Source: Parahaliea mediterranea (GTDB lineage Bacteria > Pseudomonadota > Gammaproteobacteria > Pseudomonadales > Halieaceae). Taken from it: a stretch of 64,000 nt of DNA. The stretch is from positions 124,001 through 188,000 of the forward strand of contig NZ_JAFKCZ010000003.1 of assembly GCF_017255185.1 (NCBI RefSeq), written 5' to 3'. The position numbers were made by a program, and so were the translations under genes. Below are positions 9,216-17,527 of this stretch, piece by piece. Within the stretch, counting starts at the first letter, position 1. The number at the start of each line of letters is the position of its first letter. A model generated the notes under the pieces. It searched no databases and was not told where the DNA came from. It saw only the letters and a list, made by a program, of their open reading frames with translations.

Positions 9216-9899
9216 TTGAGCGGTGACAGCACGACCATCAATATCGACCTCAAGGGGCGCACGCCACCCCGGTTTATCGCGGTCGAGGGCCCCATTGGCG
9301 TGGGCAAGACCACGCTGGCCAAACGCCTGGCCGCCAGTTTCAACTACCAGACCCTGCTCGAACAGGCCGAGGATAACCCCTTCCTCGAGCGTTTCTATCG
9401 CAACCGCAAACAGGCGGCCCTGGCGACTCAGCTGTTCTTCCTGTTCCAGCGCACCGAGAAAATCCAGGACCTGCGGCAGGGCGACATCTTCGAACCGTTA
9501 CGGGTGGCCGATTTCCTGATTGACAAGGACCCGCTGTTCGCCCGCATCAACCTCGAGCCCGACGAATTCCAGTTGTACGAACGCGTTTACCAGCAGCTCA
9601 CCATCGATGCGCCGCCGCCGGACCTGGTGATTTACCTGCAGGCCTCGACCGACGTGCTGCTGTCGCGCATCGAGCAACGCGGCATTCCCTTCGAACAGGG
9701 CGTGGAACGCGACTACCTAGAGCGCCTGAACGAAGTGTACAGCGAGTTTTTTCTGTATTACGATGGCGCTCCGCTACTGATCGTGAACGCCAGCGAAATA
9801 GATCTCGCGGGCGGCGAGCACGATTACCGGCACCTGGTCGACTACCTGCTGGATATTCGCAGCGGCCGCCACTACTTCAATCCCACCTTCTTTGGATAA
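9216..9899 (+). CDS. Deoxynucleoside kinase family protein
   Basis: The 227-residue protein has a P-loop near its N terminus (VEGPIGVGKTT) and the deoxynucleoside-kinase pattern LYERVYQQL ... PDLVIYLQAS with a C-terminal lid arginine region (LSRIEQRGIPFE). Such kinases phosphorylate deoxyadenosine or deoxyguanosine in the salvage pathway. No ATG fits: TTG 9216 was chosen because AGGAG lies 8 bases upstream and the first residues lead straight into the P-loop domain. It sits between folK and panB. The substrate cannot be told from the sequence. Confidence 0.88.
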   Translation: MSGDSTTINIDLKGRTPPRFIAVEGPIGVGKTTLAKRLAASFNYQTLLEQAEDNPFLERFYRNRKQAALATQLFFLFQRTEKIQDLRQGDIFEPLRVADFLIDKDPLFARINLEPDEFQLYERVYQQLTIDAPPPDLVIYLQASTDVLLSRIEQRGIPFEQGVERDYLERLNEVYSEFFLYYDGAPLLIVNASEIDLAGGEHDYRHLVDYLLDIRSGRHYFNPTFFG

Positions 9900-9905
9900 C
9901 CGGCC

Positions 9906-10697
9906 ATGGGCAAGATCACCATCAGCACCCTGGACAAGATGAAAGCCGCCGGGGAAAAATTTGTCTGCATCACCGCCTATGACGCGACCTTCGCCCGCCT
10001 GGTGAGCGAGGCCGGCGCCGAGACCATCCTGGTGGGCGACTCCCTGGGCAATGTCGTGCAGGGCCACGGCAGCACCATTCCGGTGGGCATCGACCACATG
10101 GTCTACCACACCGAGTGCGTCGCCCGCGCCCGCCCCGACTCGCTGGTGATCGCCGACCTGCCCTTCATGACCTACGGCACCCCCGAGGACACCATGGTCA
10201 ACGCCGCCCGCCTGATGCAGGCCGGTGCGCAAATGGTCAAACTCGAGGGCGGCACCTGGCTCAGCGACTCCATCAGCATGCTGGTCGAGCGGGGCATCCC
10301 GGTGTGCGCCCACCTGGGCCTCACCCCCCAGTCGGTCAACGTGTTCGGCGGCTACCGCGTCCAGGGCCGCACGCCCAAGGGCGCCAAATCCATCCTCGCC
10401 GACGCGGTGGAAATCCAGGACGCCGGCGCCAGCTTGCTGGTACTGGAATGCGTGCCCGCGCACCTGGCCACCGACATCAGCGAAAAGCTGGATATACCAG
10501 TAATCGGCATCGGCGCGGGCGCCGGCACCGACGCCCAGGTGCTGGTTCTGCACGACCTGCTGGGGCTGTCGGACCACGTGCCGCGCTTCGTGAAAAACTT
10601 CATGGCGGAGCAAGGCAGCGTGCAGGGCGCGCTGCGCGCCTTCGTCGAGGCGGTGAAGGCGGGAGCCTACCCCAGCGACGAGCACAGTTACAGCTGA
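9906..10697 (+). CDS. panB: 3-methyl-2-oxobutanoate hydroxymethyltransferase
   Basis: PanB makes ketopantoate from 2-oxoisovalerate and methylene-tetrahydrofolate, the first step of pantothenate and CoA synthesis. The 263-residue protein has the family's VCITAYDATFARL start, the metal-binding VGDSLG segment, VKLEGG, and the AHLGLTPQSVNVFGGYRVQG stretch. It starts six bases after the kinase gene and is probably in the same transcript. panC follows after a 280-base gap with a possible separate promoter. Confidence 0.97.
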   Translation: MGKITISTLDKMKAAGEKFVCITAYDATFARLVSEAGAETILVGDSLGNVVQGHGSTIPVGIDHMVYHTECVARARPDSLVIADLPFMTYGTPEDTMVNAARLMQAGAQMVKLEGGTWLSDSISMLVERGIPVCAHLGLTPQSVNVFGGYRVQGRTPKGAKSILADAVEIQDAGASLLVLECVPAHLATDISEKLDIPVIGIGAGAGTDAQVLVLHDLLGLSDHVPRFVKNFMAEQGSVQGALRAFVEAVKAGAYPSDEHSYS

Positions 10698-10979
10698 CTG
10701 CCTCGGCCAGCCCCCTCCACGGCACAACCTCGCATATTAAAGGCCCCCAAGGTAAGCAAACACTCACTTATTCCATTTGGTGATGTGCTTCCTTTGGTAA
10801 CACCCGCCAATTAAAATTTGCTGAAAATGCATTGCCCGTAACACACGCATGGGGCATACTGCCTCACCCACCGACACGGAGAATGCCGGACAGGGTGAGG
10901 GCGTCGGCATAGCGCCCCCAGTAAATAGACCGACGATTGGTTTAGCGTCACCCATTCCACTGCAAGGGATACGGTAGAT
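10698..10979. other. panB-panC intergenic region with hairpin
   Basis: This 282-base gap has no credible ORF. The first half is AT-richer than its surroundings. CTCACCC (10863-10869) can pair with GGGTGAG (10893-10899), and CCGAC (10871-10875) can pair with GTCGG (10903-10907) in a competing fold, so two alternative structures exist in the panC leader. No clear -35/-10 pair was seen. A leader-type control of panC is possible but not shown. Confidence 0.35.
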
Positions 10980-11864
10980 ATGCGAACTTACGCCACCACC
11001 GCGCAATTGCGCGCCGGCCTCCGGGAATACCGCCAACAAGGCAATTCCATCGCATTTGTTCCCACCATGGGCAACCTGCACGAGGGGCACCTCGAGTTGG
11101 TGCGCCGGGCGCGCGCCCTGTGTGACATCGTGGTGGTGAGTATTTTCGTCAACCCGCTGCAATTCGGCGCCAACGAAGACCTCGACGCCTACCCCCGCAC
11201 ACTCTCCGCGGACAAGGAGAAGCTGTTCAGCGAGGGGGCACAGGTACTGTTCGCCCCGGGTGTGGAGGAGATTTACCCCGAGGGCATGCACAAACACACC
11301 CAGGTGCAGGTGCCCGACCTGTCCGAGACCCTCTGCGGCAGCAGTCGCCCCGGCCACTTCAACGGCGTCACCACCATCGTCAACAAGCTGTTCAACATGG
11401 TGCAGCCAGACGTGGCGGTGTTTGGCGAAAAAGACTTCCAGCAGCTATCCATCATTCGCAAGATGGTCGAGGATCTGTGCATGCCGATCCGCATCGAGGG
11501 CGTGGCCACCGCCCGCGACTGTGACGGCCTGGCCAAGAGCTCGCGCAACGGTTACCTCACCGCTGCCCAGCGCGAAATAGCGCCGGTCATTCACGAAACA
11601 CTCACCACCTGTCGCGAGGCCATCGCCTGCGGCTTCGACAACTTCCTGCAACTCGAATCCCACGCCCGCATGCAGCTGCTGCAGGCCGGCTTCGAGCCCG
11701 ACTATTTCGCCATCCGCGACGCCCGCACCTTGCGCGCGGTGGACGAGCACACCGAGGAAATCGCCATCCTCGCCGCCGCCCGCCTCGGCGACACCCGTCT
11801 GATCGACAACGTGCGCCTGGCGGTGAATCCGGCATCCGACTGGGGCATGCTGGCCGCGCGCTGA
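10980..11864 (+). CDS. panC: Pantothenate synthetase
   Basis: PanC joins pantoate and beta-alanine with ATP. The 294-residue protein has the HIGH-type motif in VPTMGNLHEGHLELV (about residues 23-37), FVNPLQFG, the ATP-binding VFGEKDFQQL, and the KSSRNGYL signature (here AKSSRNGYLT). It starts at ATG 10980 after AAGGGA. It completes the panBC pair of the CoA pathway and ends the cbrAB-pan synteny block. Confidence 0.97.
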   Translation: MRTYATTAQLRAGLREYRQQGNSIAFVPTMGNLHEGHLELVRRARALCDIVVVSIFVNPLQFGANEDLDAYPRTLSADKEKLFSEGAQVLFAPGVEEIYPEGMHKHTQVQVPDLSETLCGSSRPGHFNGVTTIVNKLFNMVQPDVAVFGEKDFQQLSIIRKMVEDLCMPIRIEGVATARDCDGLAKSSRNGYLTAAQREIAPVIHETLTTCREAIACGFDNFLQLESHARMQLLQAGFEPDYFAIRDARTLRAVDEHTEEIAILAAARLGDTRLIDNVRLAVNPASDWGMLAAR

Positions 11865-11955
11865 ACCTCAACAGCGGTTTCAGCGCGGGAGCTTTGGCGA
11901 TATCGCGAAACTCCACGGCTGTTCAAACCGCACTCTCGGGCTCTACAATCCAGAT

Positions 11956-12366
11956 ATGACGGAGTGGCCAAACTGGGAAACGATGCTGGTGTGGGCCAGC
12001 GTGATTTCGCTGGTCGCGCTGGCGGGCACGCTGCTCGCCCTGCCCTGGGCGGTTACCCGGCTGCCGGCGGACTACTTTACCCGGCCGCGGCGCACGGCCT
12101 GGCACCAGGCCACGCCCTACGCGCTGCTCAACCTGATCCTGATCGTACTCAAGAACTGCATCGGCCTGGTGCTGGCCCTGCTCGGCGTGGTCATGCTGTT
12201 CACGCCCGGGCAGGGCCTGCTGACCCTGCTGGCGGGCCTTGCGCTGATGAACTTTCCCGGTAAATACCGGCTGGAACGCAAACTCGCGCTGAGCCCCGGC
12301 GTCTTGCGGGGCATTAACTGGATGCGGAACCGGCGGGGCTACCCGCCGATGGAGGCGCCTGAATAG
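11956..12366 (+). CDS. PGPGW-family membrane protein
   Basis: This 136-residue protein has three hydrophobic segments (about 10-32, 53-72 and 73-95). The middle one ends in the sequence FTPGQGLLTLLAGLALMNFP, which resembles the PGPGW-type motif of small conserved membrane proteins of unknown function. A possible promoter (TTCAAA 11922-11927, 16 bp, TACAAT 11944-11949) would place the transcript start at or next to the ATG, so the mRNA may be leaderless; no ribosome-binding site is seen. It converges with the outer-membrane gene on the other strand. Confidence 0.7.
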   Translation: MTEWPNWETMLVWASVISLVALAGTLLALPWAVTRLPADYFTRPRRTAWHQATPYALLNLILIVLKNCIGLVLALLGVVMLFTPGQGLLTLLAGLALMNFPGKYRLERKLALSPGVLRGINWMRNRRGYPPMEAPE

Positions 12367-12381
12367 GCGCCTTCGCGCCTA
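12364..12381. terminator. Hairpin between convergent genes
   Basis: TAGGCGC (12364-12370) and GCGCCTA (12375-12381) form a perfect 7-bp stem with a CTTC loop. The stem contains the stop codons of both convergent genes. It lacks a T tract on either side but could act as a shared bidirectional 3'-end hairpin. Confidence 0.5.
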
Positions 12382-13014
12382 CAGGTCCAGTAGCACGCCG
12401 AGACTCCAGCCGCTGAATTCAAGCTTGCCGCTGAAGTCGTCGAAGTCATCGAAATCGTTTTCGACCTGGCGATAGCCCAGGCGGAACGACAGGTCCAATA
12501 CCGGCAGGTCGAGCAGGTAGTCCACGCCCCCCTCGAAGTCGTAGGCGCTGCTGTCGTCCCAGTTGGTCGCGGTACCCTCGGCGTACAGGCCGAGATCGCT
12601 GCCCAGTACCGGCACGCGCACCGCGCCGTACAACTGGGGCAACCAACCCTCGAATTTCCGCCCGCCCGGGGCCCGGCCATCGCTGTAGTTGGTGGCGCTG
12701 ACGCCGAGATCCAGGTCAATGGCCGGGTTATCGAGTATCTCGTAGTACAACACCGCGTCCAGCGTCGTCAGTTCCAGATCCCTGCCCCGGTCGCTTTCGG
12801 CGTAGTCCCAGTAGCGCAACTTGACATTGGGGATCAGCGGGATGGGGTGCTCCAATGCCGCGCTCAGCGACAGTTGCTGCTCGGCATCGCTGCCATAGCC
12901 AGGACCGTCCCCCTCGACCATCCAGGCGGCGGCACCGGCCTTGACGGCGAAAATATCGGCAAGGGCCAGCGAGGGGGCGACGGCCAGTAGCAGGGTGGGA
13001 ATAACGCGGTTCAT
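12379..13014 (-). CDS. TIGR04219-type outer membrane beta-barrel protein
   Basis: This 211-residue protein has a signal peptide (MNRVIPTLLLAVAPSLALA) followed by alternating hydrophobic/polar strands typical of a small outer-membrane barrel (KAGAAAWMVEGDG, LRYWDYAES, LYAEGTATNWDDS). It ends in a hydrophobic strand (GWSLGVLLDL). It resembles the TIGR04219 family of gammaproteobacterial barrels of unknown function. ATG 13014 is preferred over GTG 13020 because GGAG lies 8 bases before it. A weak promoter (TTGACC at 13072-13077, 17 bp, TACCGT) lies upstream. Confidence 0.75.
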   Translation of the reverse strand: MNRVIPTLLLAVAPSLALADIFAVKAGAAAWMVEGDGPGYGSDAEQQLSLSAALEHPIPLIPNVKLRYWDYAESDRGRDLELTTLDAVLYYEILDNPAIDLDLGVSATNYSDGRAPGGRKFEGWLPQLYGAVRVPVLGSDLGLYAEGTATNWDDSSAYDFEGGVDYLLDLPVLDLSFRLGYRQVENDFDDFDDFSGKLEFSGWSLGVLLDL

Positions 13015-13107
13015 GAACACGGCTCCGTGTGGGGGAGAAAAGGCCGATACGGTACGGCGTGACTGTTAAGCGGTCAAGCGGGAATGGTTGGCGAACGGTC
13101 GGTGAAT

Positions 13108-13130
13108 GGTCGAATAAATTCGACCCTACA
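13108..13130. repeat. Single REP-like palindrome
   Basis: GGTCGAAT-AA-ATTCGACC (13108-13125) followed by CCCTACA is one unit of the same palindromic family as the cheR-cheB array (37893-38548) and the doublets at 26125-26194 and 58521-58590. It lies upstream of the leftward outer-membrane gene. Confidence 0.85.
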
Positions 13131-13194
13131 CGGAATGCGGCGAAATTTGCATTGAACGAATCGTCAGCGTCCCCCGCGTTGGGTCGCGGTGGGT

Positions 13195-13409
13195 GGTGTC
13201 TCTTTTGTGCAGCGCAGGGGAGTCGGTGCGAACACCGCATCGGCTTGGCGGCAACGCGACCGCAGCACCCTCCGGCGGACTACCGAAGTTACGGAGCCCC
13301 CAAGCCATGCCCGGCACTCAGGCCATTCGAAGTTAGGAGCAACTCGCCACCCAAACAATAAAGAGGCAGACGCGCCGCAAGCCCCCCGGAGCGGAACAAA
13401 AGAGACACC
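13195..13409. repeat. 14-bp inverted repeat pair in a gene-poor stretch
   Basis: GGTGTCTCTTTTGT (13195-13208) has a perfect inverted copy ACAAAAGAGACACC at 13396-13409, 187 bases apart. Flanking bases are partly alike too. The surrounding stretch 13015-13579 carries no ORF with credible composition or ribosome-binding site, only the REP unit and the pnp terminator. The pair may be the ends of a decayed small mobile element. Confidence 0.55.
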
Positions 13410-13526
13410 GCCTGCCGGGGCACGATGCAGCGGCCGCGAGGCCGCCTCTCAAAAAGATGCCAACAAAAACCACCACATGTACCGGAACAGCCAGTCACGG
13501 CGCTACGCGCCATGCCTGGCGCACAA

Positions 13527-13551
13527 CGAAAAAGGGCGCCGGATGGCGCCC
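13527..13551 (-). terminator. Intrinsic terminator of pnp
   Basis: Read leftward, GGGCGCC-ATCC-GGCGCCC is followed by TTTTTTCG. This is a strong rho-independent terminator about 30 bases after the pnp stop codon and closes the metY-pnp operon. Confidence 0.92.
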
Positions 13552-13579
13552 TTGAATTTCGCGATAGATACCGCGCGGA

Positions 13580-15703
13580 TCAGGAATCGGCGGATTCCTG
13601 GGCCGGGGCCTCGGCGGCCTCGTCCTCGAGCAGTTCCTTGATGGACAGCTTGATACGGCCGCGCTGGTCGACGTCCAGCACTTTGACCCGCACTTCCTGG
13701 CCTTCGCTCAGGTGGTCGGTGACATTCTCGACGCGCTCGTTGGCGATCTGGGAAATGTGCACCAGGCCGTCCTTGCCGGGCAGGATGTTGACGAAAGCGC
13801 CGAAATCGACGATGCGCGCAACCTTGCCGGTGTACACCGCGCCGACTTCCGCCTCGGCGGTGATTTCCTCGATCAGCGCCACCGCCTTGTCGCGGGCGGC
13901 CTGGTCCTGGCCGAACACGCGCACAGTGCCGTCGTCGTCGATGTCCACGGTGGCGCCGGACTCTTCGGTGATGGAGCGGATGGTGGCGCCGCCCTTGCCG
14001 ATGATGTCGCGGATCTTGTCGGAGTCGACCTTGAGGGTGACCATGCTGGGCGCGTTCTCGGAGGTCACCTCACGGGCCGCCGGCAGTACGGTGTTCATCT
14101 GCCCCAGAATGTGCAGGCGGGCCTGCAGGGCCTGTTGCAGGGCGATCTCCATGATCTGCTCGTTGATGCCCTCGATCTTGATGTCCATCTGCAGCGCGGT
14201 CACGCCCTCGGCGGTACCGGCCACTTTGAAGTCCATGTCGCCGAGGTGGTCCTCGTCGCCGAGGATGTCGGTCAGTACGGCGAACTGGTTGCCGTCCTTC
14301 ACCAGGCCCATGGCGATACCGGCTACCGGTGCGCTCAGCGGCACGCCGGCGGCCATCAGCGCCAGGGAGCCCACACACACGGAGGCCATGGAGCTGGAGC
14401 CGTTGGATTCGGTGATTTCCGAGACCATGCGCACGGTGTAGGGGAAGGCTTCTTCGCCGGGCAGTACCGCGGCCAGACCGCGACGGGCCAGGCGGCCGTG
14501 GCCGATTTCGCGGCGACCGGTAAAGCCAATGCGGCCGGCCTCGCCCACGGAATAGGGCGGGAAGTTGTAGTGCAGCATGAAGGGATCGCGGCGCTCGCCT
14601 TCCAGTGCGTCGATGATCTGTGCGTCGCGGGTGGAGCCCAGGGTCACGGCGCCGATGGCCTGGGTCTCGCCGCGGGTGAACAGCGCGGAGCCGTGCACCT
14701 TGGGCAGCACGTCCACTTCACAGGCGATGGGGCGCACGGTGCGGTTGTCGCGACCGTCGATGCGCGCTTCGCCCGCCAGGATGCGCTTGCGTACCAGGGT
14801 CTTTTCCACCTTCTTGAAGATGTCCTTGACCTCGTCCCCGGAGGGGCCGCCTTCCACCGCCAGCGCGGCCACGCAGGCCTCGCGGATCTCGCCCACGCGA
14901 TCGTAGCGTGCGGCCTTTTCGGTGATGCGGTAGGCTTCGCCCAGGTCGTTTTTCACCTGTGCTTCCACCGCGGCCAGCAGTTCCTCGTTTACCGCCGGCG
15001 GCTGCCAGTCCCAGCGCGGCTTGCCGGCTTCGGCGGCCAGCTCGCTCACCGCCTGGACCACGGCCTGCATTTCCTGGTGGGCGTAGAGCACCGCGCCCAG
15101 CATCTGGTCTTCGCTGAGCTGCTTGGCCTCGGACTCCACCATCAGTACCGCTTCATTGGTGCCCGCCACGACCATGTCGAGCTTGCTGTCCTTGAGCTGT
15201 TCGTAGGTGGGGTTCAGGAAGTAGCCCTTGGCTTCGTTGAAGCCCACGCGGGCCGCGCCGATGGGGCCGTTGAAGGGCACGCCGGAAATCGCCAGCGCGG
15301 CGGAGGTGCCGATCATCGCGGGGATGTCCGGATCAATGTGCTTGTCGGCGGACATCACCGTGCACACCACCTGCACTTCGTTCATAAAGCCATCGGCGAA
15401 CAGCGGGCGGATGGGACGGTCGATCAGGCGGGAGGTCAGCGTCTCTTTTTCACTGGGACGCCCTTCGCGCTTGAAGAAGCCGCCGGGGATCTTGCCCACG
15501 GAGTAGGTTTTCTCCTGGTAGTGGACCGACAGGGGAAAGAAGGGCTGGTTTTCCTTCGCGCTCTTCTCGGCCACCACGGTCACCAGGACCGCTGTGTTCT
15601 CAACGGTGACCAATACCGCGCCGGTCGCCTGCCTGGCGATGCGGCCGGTCTCCAGAGTGACGGTCTGGTCACCGTACTGGAATGTCTTGGTTACTGGATT
15701 CAC
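13580..15703 (-). CDS. pnp: Polyribonucleotide nucleotidyltransferase (PNPase)
   Basis: PNPase is a 3'-5' phosphorolytic exoribonuclease and a core part of the RNA degradosome. The 707-residue protein has two RNase PH-like domains, with the helical domain between them. A KH domain ([17 protein letters not shown], about 560-576) and an S1 domain ([20 protein letters not shown], about 623-642) follow. Its length equals that of the E. coli enzyme. It ends with an acidic Glu/Ala tail. It follows rpsO after a hairpin, the classical rpsO-pnp arrangement in which pnp mRNA is self-controlled through RNase cleavage. Confidence 0.98.
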   Translation of the reverse strand: MNPVTKTFQYGDQTVTLETGRIARQATGAVLVTVENTAVLVTVVAEKSAKENQPFFPLSVHYQEKTYSVGKIPGGFFKREGRPSEKETLTSRLIDRPIRPLFADGFMNEVQVVCTVMSADKHIDPDIPAMIGTSAALAISGVPFNGPIGAARVGFNEAKGYFLNPTYEQLKDSKLDMVVAGTNEAVLMVESEAKQLSEDQMLGAVLYAHQEMQAVVQAVSELAAEAGKPRWDWQPPAVNEELLAAVEAQVKNDLGEAYRITEKAARYDRVGEIREACVAALAVEGGPSGDEVKDIFKKVEKTLVRKRILAGEARIDGRDNRTVRPIACEVDVLPKVHGSALFTRGETQAIGAVTLGSTRDAQIIDALEGERRDPFMLHYNFPPYSVGEAGRIGFTGRREIGHGRLARRGLAAVLPGEEAFPYTVRMVSEITESNGSSSMASVCVGSLALMAAGVPLSAPVAGIAMGLVKDGNQFAVLTDILGDEDHLGDMDFKVAGTAEGVTALQMDIKIEGINEQIMEIALQQALQARLHILGQMNTVLPAAREVTSENAPSMVTLKVDSDKIRDIIGKGGATIRSITEESGATVDIDDDGTVRVFGQDQAARDKAVALIEEITAEAEVGAVYTGKVARIVDFGAFVNILPGKDGLVHISQIANERVENVTDHLSEGQEVRVKVLDVDQRGRIKLSIKELLEDEAAEAPAQESADS

Positions 15704-15730
15704 AATTTTTCTCCAATTCTATACATGACA

Positions 15731-15752
15731 ACCGGGGCGCAAGGGCCCCGGT
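15731..15752 (-). terminator. rpsO-pnp intercistronic hairpin
   Basis: Read leftward, ACCGGGGC (complement of 15752-15745) pairs with GCCCCGGT (complement of 15738-15731) as a perfect 8-bp stem with a 6-base loop between rpsO and pnp. No T tract follows. In E. coli this position holds the rpsO attenuator and RNase processing sites, so partial termination or processing is likely. Confidence 0.6.
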
Positions 15753-15764
15753 ATGTGGTGCAGC

Positions 15765-16034
15765 TTATCGACGCAGACCCAGTCGCTTGATCAACTCGGC
15801 GTAGCGAGTGACTTCCTTGCGCTTGAGGTAGTCCAGCAGCTTGCGGCGCTGGTTCACCATGCGGATCAGGCCGCGGCGCGAGTGGTGGTCCTGCTTGTGC
15901 TCGGCGAAGTGGTCCCGGAGCTGCTCAATATTTGCCGTCAGCAGCGCAATCTGTACTTCGGGGGAACCCGTGTCGCCCTCGGACACCTGGTACTCTTTGA
16001 CGATTTCTGCTTTCTGTTCAGCGTTTAATGCCAT
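15765..16034 (-). CDS. rpsO: 30S ribosomal protein S15
   Basis: S15 binds the central domain of 16S rRNA early in 30S assembly. The 89-residue protein has the standard size and sequence ([16 protein letters not shown] ... [25 protein letters not shown]), including the rRNA-binding HHSRRGL and the C-terminal [13 protein letters not shown]. It lies between truB and pnp in the conserved order. Confidence 0.99.
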   Translation of the reverse strand: MALNAEQKAEIVKEYQVSEGDTGSPEVQIALLTANIEQLRDHFAEHKQDHHSRRGLIRMVNQRRKLLDYLKRKEVTRYAELIKRLGLRR

Positions 16035-16097
16035 TACTCAATTCCTCTGTTGAATCTGCCTGGGCGGGCCCGTTTCAGGCACCGCGTATGAATGAAG

Positions 16098-16129
16098 AAG
16101 CCTGTCCGTGCAGATCTACAGACAGGTTT
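16098..16129 (-). other. truB-rpsO intergenic hairpin
   Basis: AAGCCTGTC (16098-16106) and GACAGGTTT (16121-16129) pair with one mismatch around a 14-base loop in the 120-base truB-rpsO gap. Read leftward, a short pyrimidine run follows. It could be a weak attenuator, a processing site, or part of an S15-responsive leader structure. Confidence 0.45.
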
Positions 16130-16154
16130 CGCTCTGTGCCGCCGGCAATACCGA

Positions 16155-17081
16155 TTACCGGCTGACTATCAGCCGACGCGGCGCCACGCGCCCGTCGTCC
16201 AATATCTCTCCCACGCCCAGGAACTCACCGCTCTCCAGGGCGACGCGCACCATACCATTACAGGGCGCGTTTGGCACCAGAACCGGCTGGCCCTGGCGTA
16301 TGTAGAAGCCCGCCGACTCGGTCAGGCGAACCAGGGGCATGCCCTCCACGGCGATATCGGCGGGCATCAGCAGCCGGTCCATCTCGGCCAGCTGGTCATT
16401 CTGCTTCAGCGACTCCAGCGTCTCCATGCTCACGCTGTCAGCCAGCGTAAAGGGTCCCGCCTTGGTGCGGCGCAGGGCGCTGACATGGGCGCCGCAGCCC
16501 AGGGCCGCCCCCAGGTCCTCGGCGATGGAGCGCACATACGTACCCTTGCTGCAGGCCAGCTCGATGTCCACCTCGGCCCGCTCGCCCGGCCGGAAGGCCG
16601 TGAGTTCCAGGCTGTGCACGGTGACCCGGCGCGCCTTGCGCTCGACCTCGCGCCCCTCCCGGGCCAGCTTATACAGCGGTTGACCGTCCTGCTTGATCGC
16701 CGAATACATCGACGGCACTTGCTCGATCTCGCCGCGGAACGACTCCAGAGCCGCCCTCACCCGCGCCTCGTCGATCGCCGAGGCATCGGCCTCGCTCAGG
16801 ATTTCGCCCTCGGCGTCTCCGGTGGCGGTGGCGACACCCAGCACAAAGGTACTGCGATAGGCCTTGTCCGCGTCCAGCAGGTACTGGGAAAACTTGGTGG
16901 CCTCGCCAAAACACAAGGGCAGTACGCCGGTGGCCAGTGGGTCGAGGCTTCCAGTGTGTCCGGCCTTGGCGGCAAAATACAGCCGTTTGACCTGCTGCAG
17001 GGACCGGTTGGAACTCTCCCCGCCGGGTTTGTCCAGGACCAGGATACCGTCAACCGGGCGGCCGCGACGACGCCGGGCCAC
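16155..17081 (-). CDS. truB: tRNA pseudouridine(55) synthase
   Basis: TruB makes the universal pseudouridine 55 in the T loop of tRNAs. The 308-residue protein begins with an arginine-rich stretch and has DGILVLDKPGGESSNRSLQ (about 12-30), then the catalytic aspartate motif GHTGSLDPLATGVLPLCFGEATKF (about 41-64, D48). A C-terminal PUA-type region ends the protein. Its start codon overlaps the rbfA stop by one base, so the two are translationally coupled. Confidence 0.98.
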   Translation of the reverse strand: MARRRRGRPVDGILVLDKPGGESSNRSLQQVKRLYFAAKAGHTGSLDPLATGVLPLCFGEATKFSQYLLDADKAYRSTFVLGVATATGDAEGEILSEADASAIDEARVRAALESFRGEIEQVPSMYSAIKQDGQPLYKLAREGREVERKARRVTVHSLELTAFRPGERAEVDIELACSKGTYVRSIAEDLGAALGCGAHVSALRRTKAGPFTLADSVSMETLESLKQNDQLAEMDRLLMPADIAVEGMPLVRLTESAGFYIRQGQPVLVPNAPCNGMVRVALESGEFLGVGEILDDGRVAPRRLIVSR

Positions 17082-17488
17082 TAATTCCCCTCCCCGGACT
17101 CGACATCGTCGTCGCGCAGGCCGAGTTCACGATCGGCGTCCGCGGCTTTGCGAATCAACGCCTCCATGTCACGACCGCGGCCCACGCTGGTGTCGAAGTA
17201 AAAGCGCAACTGGGGCACGCTGCGCATGTTGCTGTCGCGGGACACCTGCGCGCGCAGGAAACCGGCGGCGTGGTTCAGCGCCTCGGCGGACCCGGCTGCC
17301 TCCTCCGTGGAGTCGGCACCGAGACAGGTGAAATACACCTTGGCGTAGCCCAGGTCGCGACTGACGTTCACCCCGGTAATACTGACCATGCCAATACGCG
17401 GATCCCGCAGCTCACGCTGGATCAGGGCGGCCAGTTCGCGCTGCAGGTAATCGGCAACGCGCTGGGTGCGGTTGTACTCCTTTGCCAT
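17081..17488 (-). CDS. rbfA: 30S ribosome-binding factor A
   Basis: RbfA helps late maturation of the 30S subunit and cold adaptation. The 135-residue protein has the family's start (RTQRVADYLQRELAALIQREL), the RDPRIGMVSITGVNVSRDLGYAKVYF core and the VPQLRFYFDTSVGRG stretch of the KH-like fold. It stands between infB and truB, 40 bases after infB, with an acidic C-terminal tail. Confidence 0.98.
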   Translation of the reverse strand: MAKEYNRTQRVADYLQRELAALIQRELRDPRIGMVSITGVNVSRDLGYAKVYFTCLGADSTEEAAGSAEALNHAAGFLRAQVSRDSNMRSVPQLRFYFDTSVGRGRDMEALIRKAADADRELGLRDDDVESGEGN

Positions 17489-17527
17489 GACCTCTCGGGA
17501 CCCTCGCCGGCTCGCCGCTACTCACCA

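Noticed and set aside
13029-13641. Rightward ORFs in the gap upstream of the outer-membrane gene
   Set aside because: They have no ribosome-binding site or recognisable domain, cross the REP unit or the pnp terminator, and one runs antisense into pnp.
13712-15790. Very long open frame opposite pnp
   Set aside because: Same reason: a composition shadow of a well-recognised gene on the other strand.
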